Assembly: GCA_902625475.1 (NCBI GenBank) | Contig: CACOBR010000003.1 | Coordinates: 62,001 to 126,000, forward strand | DNA length: 64,000 nucleotides | Direction: 5' to 3' | From: an uncultured Alphaproteobacteria bacterium | Lineage (GTDB): Bacteria > Pseudomonadota > Alphaproteobacteria > Rhodobacterales > Rhodobacteraceae | Position numbers and translations under genes: made by a program | The notes under the pieces: model-generated | Told to the model about the DNA's origin: nothing | The model's input: the letters and a program-made list of their open reading frames with translations, nothing else | Database searches by the model: none | Shown here: positions 10,207-19,104 of the stretch, piece after piece | Position numbering within the stretch: the first letter of the stretch is position 1 | Layout of the letters: the number at the start of each line of letters is the position of its first letter

Positions 10207-11412
10207 TTAATTTAAACTTATTTGCGTAGAAGATAACCTTTCACAGCCTTCATCTGTGACTAGGATAGGTTCTCCAACATATATTTGTATAGGATAATCA
10301 GCTATTTTAAAAACAGGAAAACGCGAAACTAAAAAAAATGTCATGTTTTTTTCAAGTATATGATAGTCAGTTTCTTTAATTCGTAAATCGTCTAACCAAG
10401 TAGGAGGATAGCCAATTCCAATGCCATATCCATGATGTGCTCCAGGAATGTGCAAATCCTTTTCAATTAGCGTTTGATTTATTTTTCGGGCAACATCAGC
10501 GGAAGCAATCCCAGCTTTAATTATTGAACGTGCCTCTTTTTGGGCTGTAAGTAGTCCATCAAATGCTCTTTCAACTTCTTTTGGAGGTTCACCTAACCAC
10601 CAAGTTTGTACGCCAACTGCATGATACCTAAAGCGTGAACTTCCAGGCTCTATTGTAATATGTTCACCTAATTTGATTACCCGGTCAACAGCAGCACCAT
10701 GAGTGTTAGACATTGATCTTGGACCACTTGATATAGGAGGTACTATAGCAGGTACGTGACCTCCAGCGTTAAACATTCCGCTCATTGCAGCTCCTAAAAC
10801 TTCAGTTTCTAGTACCCCAGGTTTAAAAACATTAAGTGCTGCATTGTAGGCTGAATCCAAAACCTTTCCTGCTTCTTTCATATAAACTACCTCTGAGTCA
10901 GTTTTTATTTGTCTAAGATTGGTAACTATTCGAGATGCATCTACTAAAGAGCATTGATCTTTTAAGCTTTTTTCTAGTTCTACATAATATTTAGGTAGTA
11001 AAGCATGGCTTCCTAATTCTATTCCAATTCTATTTTTTTGCTTTAAAGCTTTTAAATCGAAAAGCATCTCAATTGTTAATTCAACTGGACTTTTGTTGGA
11101 GTCGTCTATCCAATTACGCACTTCTTTTACGTAAGGAAGACCTTCTATAAAATTATGATCAGCTGGTCTACATAAAACAGTTATATCTTCTTTATTAACA
11201 TCGATAACAGCAGTTTGATAAACCCAATATCCTAATTGGTCATAGCCAAATAAATAATACATACTTTCCTGATGAAATAGCAATAAGAAGTCAATTTTTT
11301 CTTTAATCATCTGAGAACGGACAGCATCAATGCGATTTTTATATTCACCATTTTTAAATGGCAAAGGCATTCCTATGACAGTTGTCACTTCGTCAGTAGG
11401 ATAATATGACAT
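10207..11412 (-). CDS. M24 family (Xaa-Pro/creatinase-like) peptidase
   Basis: Creatinase N-terminal domain plus GHHGYGIGIGYPPTW-type M24 motif; start MSYYP preferred because of an upstream GGAGAG. Confidence 0.85.
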   Translation of the reverse strand: MSYYPTDEVTTVIGMPLPFKNGEYKNRIDAVRSQMIKEKIDFLLLFHQESMYYLFGYDQLGYWVYQTAVIDVNKEDITVLCRPADHNFIEGLPYVKEVRNWIDDSNKSPVELTIEMLFDLKALKQKNRIGIELGSHALLPKYYVELEKSLKDQCSLVDASRIVTNLRQIKTDSEVVYMKEAGKVLDSAYNAALNVFKPGVLETEVLGAAMSGMFNAGGHVPAIVPPISSGPRSMSNTHGAAVDRVIKLGEHITIEPGSSRFRYHAVGVQTWWLGEPPKEVERAFDGLLTAQKEARSIIKAGIASADVARKINQTLIEKDLHIPGAHHGYGIGIGYPPTWLDDLRIKETDYHILEKNMTFFLVSRFPVFKIADYPIQIYVGEPILVTDEGCERLSSTQISLN

Positions 11413-11526
11413 TTTATCTCTCCTGTATGTATACAAACAATTTTATTAGAATTAAATAATAACGTACTGATAATCTCATTGTTCAAATTTTTAAATAATA
11501 AAAGCTAACATTTTTTTACATGAATT

Positions 11527-12942
11527 TCATCTAAGTAATTCACAAAATTGTGATAGGTTTTTAACATCCTTAAAATTTCGCAAAATATCAATAACTTCAG
11601 ATGTCTTTTTCCTACCCAGATAAGGTTCTACAAGTTGACAAAATTTATTTGTAATTTCTTTTGATGACCAAGGATGGTTAGTTCCACCTCTGGCAACTAA
11701 TACTCGATGAGAAAATGAACGTTTATCGGTAGTCCTAATTGTTACTACAGACATTGTTTTTCTTTCATCACTAAAATGACGCCTCTGTGCTTCTTTCTCT
11801 TTATAACTATGAATAATGTCAGCCACGGCATGAGCTTTTGGATCTCTGAGTATCGATTTAGAGTACCATTTTGGTCCTTTGGGTATACCAAGCAACACCA
11901 TGGCCGTTGGCCATTGTAAAGAAAATTCTGCATCAACCATACTTTTGGGTCGGGGATCGTTAAATAGAGTTACTACGTCTTCAAAAGTTCCTACATCAAC
12001 TCGAGCAATATCTGATAACTTTAATTTATTCTGTTTAATTATAATTTCAGTAGCCTCTAGTGCTGAATGAACCCATCGACAAGCTGGATATGGTTTAAAG
12101 CTTAATTCTTCCACTGTCCAACGGGTTCCAAGCTGGTTTGTTAAATATTCAAAATTGCAGCGGTCGGAGCCTGCCATGATCCAAAAACCAGACGGTCCAT
12201 CTAATATATCCCGGCTTCCTTGCCATCCATTCGCTGCTAATATGGCAGCACGTACTCCAGCTTCAGCTGGTAAAGCAGTCATATCTTTTGTTGAAGAAAG
12301 AGGCCTATCTCTCCAGTTCCATTTTCTAGCTGCAGGAAGAGTTGAAAATGTTGCTGCTAGTCCAAAGGCATTTTTTAATTGCTCAAGTGAAAGTTTCATT
12401 AATTTTGATGCCACTATCGCTGAACCAAAACTTTGGTGTACTGCTACGCCCCAGACTTGTTTATGTCTTTTTGGAGTCGGTTGTATAGCTTGAATAATTC
12501 GGTTAGTTACTTCATAACCTGCAACAATTGCCGAAAGAATTTCTTCACCAGATGCACAAACTTTTTCTCCAACAGCAATTGCTGTTGGAATAATTGTTGA
12601 ACCAGGGTGACCCATACCCTTACCATCATTTTCAAATGCATCATCATAGTCTAATGCGTTAGCTTGTATACCATTTTGATATGCTGCCAACGCCATTGAA
12701 GTTTTATATTTTCGCCCCATTACAGTTGATTGGTTTGCTCCCCCTAATTCTTTAACCATTTTTTCACTGGCTATTGCTAAACTAGTATTAGCTCCTCCTA
12801 TAGTACATCCTATATTATCCAATAAAGCTTTTAATGTAGCATTCAAGGCTGATAATGGAACTTTTTCAATAGAAATGTCGTATGCAAAATGGGTAAGAAT
12901 TTCAGTTTGGCTTTTGCTATTTATTACCTCAGGATTTAGCAT
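11527..12942 (-). CDS. MmgE/PrpD family protein
   Basis: LDNIGCTIGGA, ALDYDDAFENDGKGMGHPGS and PYPACRWVHSALEA motifs. Confidence 0.9.
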   Translation of the reverse strand: MLNPEVINSKSQTEILTHFAYDISIEKVPLSALNATLKALLDNIGCTIGGANTSLAIASEKMVKELGGANQSTVMGRKYKTSMALAAYQNGIQANALDYDDAFENDGKGMGHPGSTIIPTAIAVGEKVCASGEEILSAIVAGYEVTNRIIQAIQPTPKRHKQVWGVAVHQSFGSAIVASKLMKLSLEQLKNAFGLAATFSTLPAARKWNWRDRPLSSTKDMTALPAEAGVRAAILAANGWQGSRDILDGPSGFWIMAGSDRCNFEYLTNQLGTRWTVEELSFKPYPACRWVHSALEATEIIIKQNKLKLSDIARVDVGTFEDVVTLFNDPRPKSMVDAEFSLQWPTAMVLLGIPKGPKWYSKSILRDPKAHAVADIIHSYKEKEAQRRHFSDERKTMSVVTIRTTDKRSFSHRVLVARGGTNHPWSSKEITNKFCQLVEPYLGRKKTSEVIDILRNFKDVKNLSQFCELLR

Positions 12943-13080
12943 TAATTTATTTCCATTTTTCTAACTATTATTTGAATTTAACTTTTTTAAATTATAATTT
13001 ATAAAATGAACTTTATTGTCAATTCATGATAAAACAAATTAAACTTAATAATAAATTACCTTTACATATTTTTTCTAAAA

Positions 13081-13220
13081 CGATGAGAAAATGGTCGATT
13101 CCCTAGTAGTTATCAAGGGGGACTTTAAGGGGGAGAATTTTGAGTTTTCGTTTTCAATATGACACTTATGACACCCACCCCTAAGACATATCCTTGAGGG
13201 CACCCCCAAAAACCACAAGT
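13081..13220 (+). repeat. dispersed intergenic repeat, copy 2
   Basis: ..GTTATCAAGGGGGACTTTAAGGGGG..GAGTTTTCGTTTTCAATATGACACTTATGACACCCACCCCTAAGACATATCCTTGAGGGCACCCCCAAAAACCA.. Confidence 0.9.
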
Positions 13221-13273
13221 AGTTTAGCTGTAATGAGATTTTAACAACTATACTCTTGATATATTTTATAAGT

Positions 13274-13567
13274 TTATTTCTCAATTATGTGCTTTACTAC
13301 CATGTCACCTGACAATCTAAAATCTTCCTCAAAAAGTTGTTTTAATTCTCCAGAAACGCGGCTTTCAGCAAGCTTTTTTGACTTCACCCTTGCTTCTTCA
13401 TTTGGGTAAACTGATATAGCAATTGCACTTGTATCTGTTAGTTTAATAAACATTAACATTTCAGCATCAGGATAAAGTTTTGGACTATCATTCTGATACA
13501 TATTAATAAACTCATCTAGAGATGCTTTATTTTTAAAATTCATTGAAACTACATTTGTGGGTGTCAT
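13274..13567 (-). CDS. small hypothetical protein (monooxygenase/ABM-fold-like)
   Basis: 97 aa ORF ahead of and behind intergenic DNA; no strong motif. Confidence 0.55.
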   Translation of the reverse strand: MTPTNVVSMNFKNKASLDEFINMYQNDSPKLYPDAEMLMFIKLTDTSAIAISVYPNEEARVKSKKLAESRVSGELKQLFEEDFRLSGDMVVKHIIEK

Positions 13568-13599
13568 ATCTAATCCTTCAAAAAAGAAATAATTTTTAT

Positions 13600-13821
13600 C
13601 TACTTCTCAAATAGAAGCCAAGTATCTTCGTCAAATACACCAAAATCTGTATCGACACTTTCAATAATAGGTTGTTTATATTTTTTCCACAAATTTGAAG
13701 AATTAATTAATTCAATATTATCCATATTGTTTAACTTCTTTTTGGCTTCTAAGGGGGACTTAGCTTTTATTTCTATATCCCCAACTAATTCACTCTTCCA
13801 TGTAATTTTATAATTATCCAT
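13600..13821 (-). CDS. small hypothetical protein
   Basis: 73 aa ORF, acidic C-terminus. Confidence 0.5.
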   Translation of the reverse strand: MDNYKITWKSELVGDIEIKAKSPLEAKKKLNNMDNIELINSSNLWKKYKQPIIESVDTDFGVFDEDTWLLFEK

Positions 13822-13869
13822 CTTTATTGTTTCCGTATTATTTGTTTTATTTCTTAATAATTTTATATC

Positions 13870-13995
13870 TTAGAGATATTCCCAGGCTTGACGCTTTTAT
13901 TTTTAAGTAGACTGCGTTTTACTCATACCAATATTGATGGCATTTCAGGATAAATATTGGCTAGAGAGCCTGGGCATTAAGAACGTTATCTCTGA
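13870..13995. ncRNA. candidate structured RNA / nested inverted-repeat element (unclassified)
   Basis: TTAGAGATA (13870-13878) pairs TATCTCTGA (13987-13995); CCCAGGCT (13881-13888) pairs AGCCTGGG (13967-13974); CCAATATT (13928-13935) pairs AATATTGG (13953-13960); GACGC (13890-13894) can pair GCGTT (13914-13918). Confidence 0.5.
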
Positions 13996-14038
13996 CGCCC
14001 TGCAGGGGTAAGTCTACACCATATTCTTTATTAAATAT

Positions 14039-14788
14039 TTAATCGTCATCTTGATAGTTTTCTGAAAAATGTACTAATGCTTTTTCAAAATCATCAGGAT
14101 GTATTCTAAAACATTGGCCTCCAAAGTTTTGAATTTTATAAGAACCTTTAACAAGGTCTCCATCAGTTGGATTTTGGGGCTCTCCAGTCAAAGCTGTTTC
14201 CCAATAAATGCCATAAAGTTTATTAAAAGTTATTTCTTTTAATATTTGTTTGCCACTTTCTTTTTTACGGCAATACTCATCTAAAGCAAAAACCCAATAA
14301 TCAGAATGCTTTCTGGAGCAGCTAATGTGAGGACTTCCTTTATAATAATTTTTTCCTCCCAAAAAGTAAGCATTCTGAGGTTGTCCATGTCTCCAGTATT
14401 TGGAAAAACCTAATTCAGCCGCTTTCGAAAGAATATCTTTAATCTCAGCTGTAATTTCCCACTTGCGAGCAATGTAAGTCCGACCATTTTGAGTAACTCT
14501 CGTGCCTAGAAACTTTCCATCATTACTCTCAACTTCTTCAAAAGTAGCTTGTCCGATTGGTTCATGCCAACTTTTTATCACATTCAATTCTATTTCGTTT
14601 TCAATATGAAATTTATCTTCATTTTCTTTATCTAAGTTTTCAATAACCCTGCGCTTATTATTTTCTCTAAAATTTTTTAGATATTCTTGTAGACGTAATA
14701 ATAATTCTGGTTCCATTGACAAAAGTTCTTCATCTGAAATTTCAATGCCCATTGGTTCCTCCATTTTATTTAATGAATAAGTAATCAT
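14039..14788 (-). CDS. hypothetical protein
   Basis: 249 aa ORF with AAGGAGATAAAACTATG start context; no recognised domain. Confidence 0.65.
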   Translation of the reverse strand: MITYSLNKMEEPMGIEISDEELLSMEPELLLRLQEYLKNFRENNKRRVIENLDKENEDKFHIENEIELNVIKSWHEPIGQATFEEVESNDGKFLGTRVTQNGRTYIARKWEITAEIKDILSKAAELGFSKYWRHGQPQNAYFLGGKNYYKGSPHISCSRKHSDYWVFALDEYCRKKESGKQILKEITFNKLYGIYWETALTGEPQNPTDGDLVKGSYKIQNFGGQCFRIHPDDFEKALVHFSENYQDDD

Positions 14789-15029
14789 AGTTTTATCTCC
14801 TTGTAAATAATAAATCTAATATTAATCTTAATATAATCTTGATAATATTTTTAAATGTCAAGGATAATTTTAAGTTATTTTAATATTCGTAAAATAATCG
14901 TGTAATAATAGTAAACTGTTTTAAGTATTTGACGTATCAAAAATATTAAATATATCTACAATCTTGTAAGAAACTGACATCCTTATACTTATGAAAAGTA
15001 TTTAGCACCTTTTGCTTTCTCTTTATCAC

Positions 15030-15150
15030 TTAAAATACACTTAATACCTCTAAAACATATCCTTGAGGGTACCCCAAAAACCATAGCATATTGTTAGCAA
15101 GTACGACTACTCACACATTTTGGGTATGAATATAAAAATCTTTAATCTTC
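15030..15150 (+). repeat. dispersed intergenic repeat, copy 3
   Basis: ..ACATATCCTTGAGGGTACCCCAAAAACCATAGCATATTGTTAGCAAGTACGACTACTCACACATTTTGGGTATG..ATCTTTAATCTTC. Confidence 0.9.
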
Positions 15151-15157
15151 TTTTGAA

Positions 15158-16183
15158 CTACAGATTTATCTTCATGTTAAGTTTAAGAGTATCTATAATG
15201 TTAAAGATCAGAGACAATTCCTTAAGCAAACTTTTACTATCGTCAATAAAATCCTCTGCTTCATAAATTGATCCTGTTTCAAACAAATCTTTTTCTATAG
15301 GTATCATCATCAATAATTTATTATTATAAAAACAACATTGGATTGATTTTCCACCAAAATTTTCAACAAGTTCCTTCAACCTTTCAATGAATGTAACGGT
15401 CAGTAAGTATCTTGCTTCTACTTGATCATCTGAATAAACTTCAAACATTTTTTCAAAATTTGGATCTTCCAGTTTTACTTTTTTTAATGAAGTTGATTTA
15501 TTTATAAACCAGTTTCCCACGGTCCCAATATCTTTTTTAATAACTGTTTTGCCACTAAAGCTTTTGTTCATCGATAGCTCTACTATTATTCCATCGAAAA
15601 CTGTGTTTAGTGTGGTTGAAGAATTTTCATCTGAGTCATTTGAAAGCTTTGTCTCGAATAAATCAACTTTTATATCTTTATAAGTGCCTGTAATATGATC
15701 CTCAGCAATTTCTGAATCGTGTTTAGGTATCAACTCAGTAGCATAATACTCTTTCACACTCTTCTTTGTCTCGACATGATATTTAAAATCACCAAAGAAG
15801 TTTAGCACATTTGGAAAAATCTCTTTTTTTATATTTTCTTCGTAGGACCATATGGGGGAAAAAACCCAGAAAAAAGGTGCAGCTACACCAATAGAAACTA
15901 AAATTAAAGTAGTGAAGGCAACAATGTCACGATTCAACTCTAAAAAGTTTTTATATAGAAAGTATACAATAAATGATGTAAAAAAAATGTAAAAAAGCCA
16001 AATGATTAAACGTTTTCTGGCTTCTTTTAAAGTTGAAATTCTATTTTCTTCAAACCTTTCTACTTTATCTTTTAAATACTTATTATAGTGATCAGAAAAA
16101 CCTATTTCATAATCTTTTTCCTCTGGAAAAGTATCTCTTATTTTTGAAGATTTAAATAGATCTTTACTTAACAGTTTAAACAT
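15158..16183 (-). CDS. DUF3137-like membrane protein
   Basis: Two TM helices, then ..VFDGIIVELSMNKSFSGKTVI.. typical of DUF3137. Confidence 0.65.
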   Translation of the reverse strand: MFKLLSKDLFKSSKIRDTFPEEKDYEIGFSDHYNKYLKDKVERFEENRISTLKEARKRLIIWLFYIFFTSFIVYFLYKNFLELNRDIVAFTTLILVSIGVAAPFFWVFSPIWSYEENIKKEIFPNVLNFFGDFKYHVETKKSVKEYYATELIPKHDSEIAEDHITGTYKDIKVDLFETKLSNDSDENSSTTLNTVFDGIIVELSMNKSFSGKTVIKKDIGTVGNWFINKSTSLKKVKLEDPNFEKMFEVYSDDQVEARYLLTVTFIERLKELVENFGGKSIQCCFYNNKLLMMIPIEKDLFETGSIYEAEDFIDDSKSLLKELSLIFNIIDTLKLNMKINL

Positions 16184-16279
16184 TTTACTTCCTATTCATA
16201 AATTATAAGTCTGGATAACAAAGGTCAAAGTTCTTTCCACTAGGTTGATTAAGAGGTTAACAGACAAGCTAATTTAGTT

Positions 16280-16400
16280 AAACCCCATTCCTAAAACTCA
16301 TAGCCTGTTATTAGCAAGTACTACTGCTCACACATTTTGGGTGGGGAAGGTAAACATCTCTAATCTTCACACATAAGATATTTCATGTAATATTATTCTG
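16280..16400 (+). repeat. dispersed intergenic repeat, copy 4 (right half plus extension)
   Basis: CATAGCCTGTTATTAGCAAGTACTACTGCTCACACATTTTGGGTGGGGAAGGTAAACATCTCTAATCTTC.. Confidence 0.88.
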
Positions 16401-17000
16401 ATGAAAAAGTATCTTATACATTTTTTAATTCTTTTTATGCTTTCATTAAACGTTGTTTCTGCATCCGAAAAAGATTATGGAAACCTTACTGAAATTATTC
16501 TTGAAAATGGTTTGAATAATGAGCAGTCAAGGGAAGTTGCTAAAGCATTGAAAGATGACTTAGAGATGATATTTAAAGCTTGGTTAACAGATACTCATTT
16601 CATTTATTATCCTCGATGCTCAAATGATGAGAATAAAGATTGTCGTCAAAATCTTAACTTTAATGTGAATTTTTCTGCTGCCTCTGTCGATTTAGATAAT
16701 GATAATGTTGATGATTTATTGGTAAGGGTTGAGCATGAATATGTTTGCGGTGCAGGTGCTTGTCTTGATGTGGATATACTTTTAGGTGGAGACATCGTTG
16801 GTATAAAAGCAGGTTCTTTTGGCCCGAGAAAAATCTATGTATCTGATAAAACTAAACATGGTTTGAAATATATTTATTATGAAGCTGTTTGTACCCCAAA
16901 ATTTAAGCCAGAGGTTTGTAACTTTTATATGTTAGAACCAACAAGTTCTGAAAAATACTCACAAGCTATCTTAGTAGAAAAAGGAAGAGAAGTTGAGTAA
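16401..17000 (+). CDS. secreted hypothetical protein
   Basis: Signal peptide MKKYLIHFLILFMLSLNVVSA; Asp-rich DLDNDNVDDLLVR. Confidence 0.65.
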   Translation: MKKYLIHFLILFMLSLNVVSASEKDYGNLTEIILENGLNNEQSREVAKALKDDLEMIFKAWLTDTHFIYYPRCSNDENKDCRQNLNFNVNFSAASVDLDNDNVDDLLVRVEHEYVCGAGACLDVDILLGGDIVGIKAGSFGPRKIYVSDKTKHGLKYIYYEAVCTPKFKPEVCNFYMLEPTSSEKYSQAILVEKGREVE

Positions 17001-17550
17001 GACTATGAACCAGCTCAAAGATGGTAAAAAACATGGGTATTGGGAAGAGAACGATGAGGATGGTTCTATTACAAGAGCTAATTATATAGATGGAAAACCA
17101 GATGGGCTTGCTGAAATTTTTTATCCTAATGGACAATTAAAAAGCCGATGCTTTTTCAAAAATGGTAAAGTCAACGGTCCAATGGAGGAATATTATAAAG
17201 ATGGAAAATTAAAGAACGAAAGAGTACTTAAAAATAACAAATTTTGTGGTTATTCAAAATCGTATTTACCTGATGGAACTTTATGGCTGTCTAATAATTA
17301 TGAAAATGATGAACTACATGGAATTCAAATTCAATACTTTGAAAGTGGTGGTATCAAGGAAAAAAGTTACATGATTAAAGGAAGTATGGATGGTATTTAT
17401 GAGTGGTACTATGAAAATGGTCAATTATATTTTAGGCATCAGAGGTATAAAGGAAAAAGGCACGGTATATTTGAAAAATATAATGAAGATGGATCAGTTA
17501 TTAAAATTGAGCATTATGAGAATGGAAAGCTTATTAAAGCAATTGTGTGA
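16993..17550 (+). CDS. MORN-variant repeat (YwqK-like) protein
   Basis: Repeated YxNGxLKxxxxYxxGKxxG units. Confidence 0.8.
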   Translation: MSKTMNQLKDGKKHGYWEENDEDGSITRANYIDGKPDGLAEIFYPNGQLKSRCFFKNGKVNGPMEEYYKDGKLKNERVLKNNKFCGYSKSYLPDGTLWLSNNYENDELHGIQIQYFESGGIKEKSYMIKGSMDGIYEWYYENGQLYFRHQRYKGKRHGIFEKYNEDGSVIKIEHYENGKLIKAIV

Positions 17551-17551
17551 A

Positions 17552-18154
17552 ATGAAAAAATTAGTTGCAACTCTGTTCCTTATTGTAACCCTTGCCTTTG
17601 GAAGCTTTGGTGTGGGTTGGAGTGGTGATTTTCAAAAGGGAGTGGATGCGTATGAAAAGGGCGATTATGCCACTGCATTGAAGGAATGGACACCTTTAGC
17701 TGATCAGGGACATGCTAAGGCTCAATATAATTTAGGTGTTGCGTATGCAAACGGAGAAGGTGTTCTTCAAGATTATAAAACTGCTGTTAAATGGTATATT
17801 CTTTCGGCTGAACAGGGACATGCCAAGGCTCAATATAATTTAGGTATTATGTACGATAATGGACAAGGTGTTCCTCAAGATTATGAGGCTGCTGTAAAAT
17901 GGTATATTCTGTCGGCTGAACAGGGAAATGCAGAGGCACAGTACAATCTTGGTGTGATGTACGCTCTTGGCCAAGGTGTGATAGAGGACAAAGTTTACGC
18001 TCATATGTGGGGAAATATATTAAATTCAAATGGGCATGAAGATGGTAAAAAGATAATGGATTACCTTCTAAAACAAGGAATGACCCCTTCACAAGTTGAG
18101 AAGGCACAAGACTTAGTAAGAGAGTGTATTAAGAAGAACTATAAAGGGTGTTGA
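17552..18154 (+). CDS. secreted Sel1-repeat protein
   Basis: Signal peptide MKKLVATLFLIVTLAFGSFGVGWS then AQYNLGVMYxxGQGVxQDYxxAVKWYxLSAEQG repeats; ATG 17552 preferred over the ORF-track start. Confidence 0.88.
   Translation: MKKLVATLFLIVTLAFGSFGVGWSGDFQKGVDAYEKGDYATALKEWTPLADQGHAKAQYNLGVAYANGEGVLQDYKTAVKWYILSAEQGHAKAQYNLGIMYDNGQGVPQDYEAAVKWYILSAEQGNAEAQYNLGVMYALGQGVIEDKVYAHMWGNILNSNGHEDGKKIMDYLLKQGMTPSQVEKAQDLVRECIKKNYKGC
17706..17950 (+). repeat. tandem 108-bp coding repeats (Sel1)
   Basis: Near-identical successive units GGACATGC(T/C)AAGGCTCAATATAATTTAGGT...GCTGAACAGGGA. Confidence 0.8.
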
Positions 18155-18188
18155 AGGAATAGCTATTTTTTGAATAATATCTCACGTT

Positions 18189-18626
18189 TTATTTTTTAGT
18201 TTGGCTACAAATATTTTCAACAAAAATATCGTCATTAATGGCTTCATCAAAGCTTTCACGCTTTGATTTGCGATAAAGCCACGACCAATTTCTTATTACA
18301 AGTGCATCCTCTTCATCAAAATATTTTAATATATGAAATGTTTTATTGTATTCGTTACTTTTATCTACGTACATCCAAGTGTCTTGAACTTGATTATATG
18401 TGACAAATTCGAGTTCGTTATTAATTCCCTGTGAGGGATTGACCTGTTTTAGTAACTCCCCCCTTTTACCTATCAAAGTATAAGGGTGAGTAGTTCCACC
18501 TTCCATTTTCATACCTGCACATGACCACTCGGCAGCATACAAATTCTTAGTATTGAAAACATAAATAAAGTACGATGCAGTTATAAGCGCTACTGTTACG
18601 AAAGAAGTTAAAATGATTTTTTTCAT
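18189..18626 (-). CDS. hypothetical membrane-anchored protein
   Basis: N-terminal TM helix; 145 aa. Confidence 0.6.
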   Translation of the reverse strand: MKKIILTSFVTVALITASYFIYVFNTKNLYAAEWSCAGMKMEGGTTHPYTLIGKRGELLKQVNPSQGINNELEFVTYNQVQDTWMYVDKSNEYNKTFHILKYFDEEDALVIRNWSWLYRKSKRESFDEAINDDIFVENICSQTKK

Positions 18627-18739
18627 GGCTTACATATTCTCATAAAAAACAAAATTACTTGTGATAATTTTTAAATTAAATTTATTTATGCATTAAAAAA
18701 AGAATAAAGAAAATATCTTTGGAGTATCCTTAAAGAGAA

Positions 18740-18815
18740 AGCACTACATCCACCCCTAAGACATATCCTTGAGGGTGCCCCAAAAAACCCAAAGTATATA
18801 TATTGGTAAGTAGTA
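18740..18815 (+). repeat. dispersed intergenic repeat, copy 5
   Basis: ACTACATCCACCCCTAAGACATATCCTTGAGGGTGCCCCAAAAAACC. Confidence 0.85.
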
Positions 18816-19104
18816 AGAATCTATTCCATAATCAAAACCAGAGCACCTTTCAATAAAAGTCATATCACCAAATTCATACTTTTAGATTATCAAATAGCCA
18901 TCTTTTCTTGATTCAATTAACCTAAAAAAAATTTCATAAACTTGTCATAAAATTTAAACAATTTTTAAAATAATAATGATCATTCTTTCTTTTAGGGTTA
19001 GTATTTGGGTTCTTCCTTCGTTTTAATACTCATTTACCCGAAGGCTAGCCCCGAATATAATTAAGAGACATATAGAATCATTTAATTTAGAAAGGATAGA
19101 AACA

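Noticed and set aside
13075-13284. Minus-strand ORFs overlapping repeat copies (13075-13284, 25537-25740, 30807-31115) with peptides such as RICLRGGCHKCHIENEN
   Set aside because: Different copies are read in different frames (GVPSRICLRGGCHKCH at copy 2 versus HQGYVLDVDVISVILETKTQ at copy 8) and most copies have no ORF, so these are by-products of the repeat DNA, not genes.
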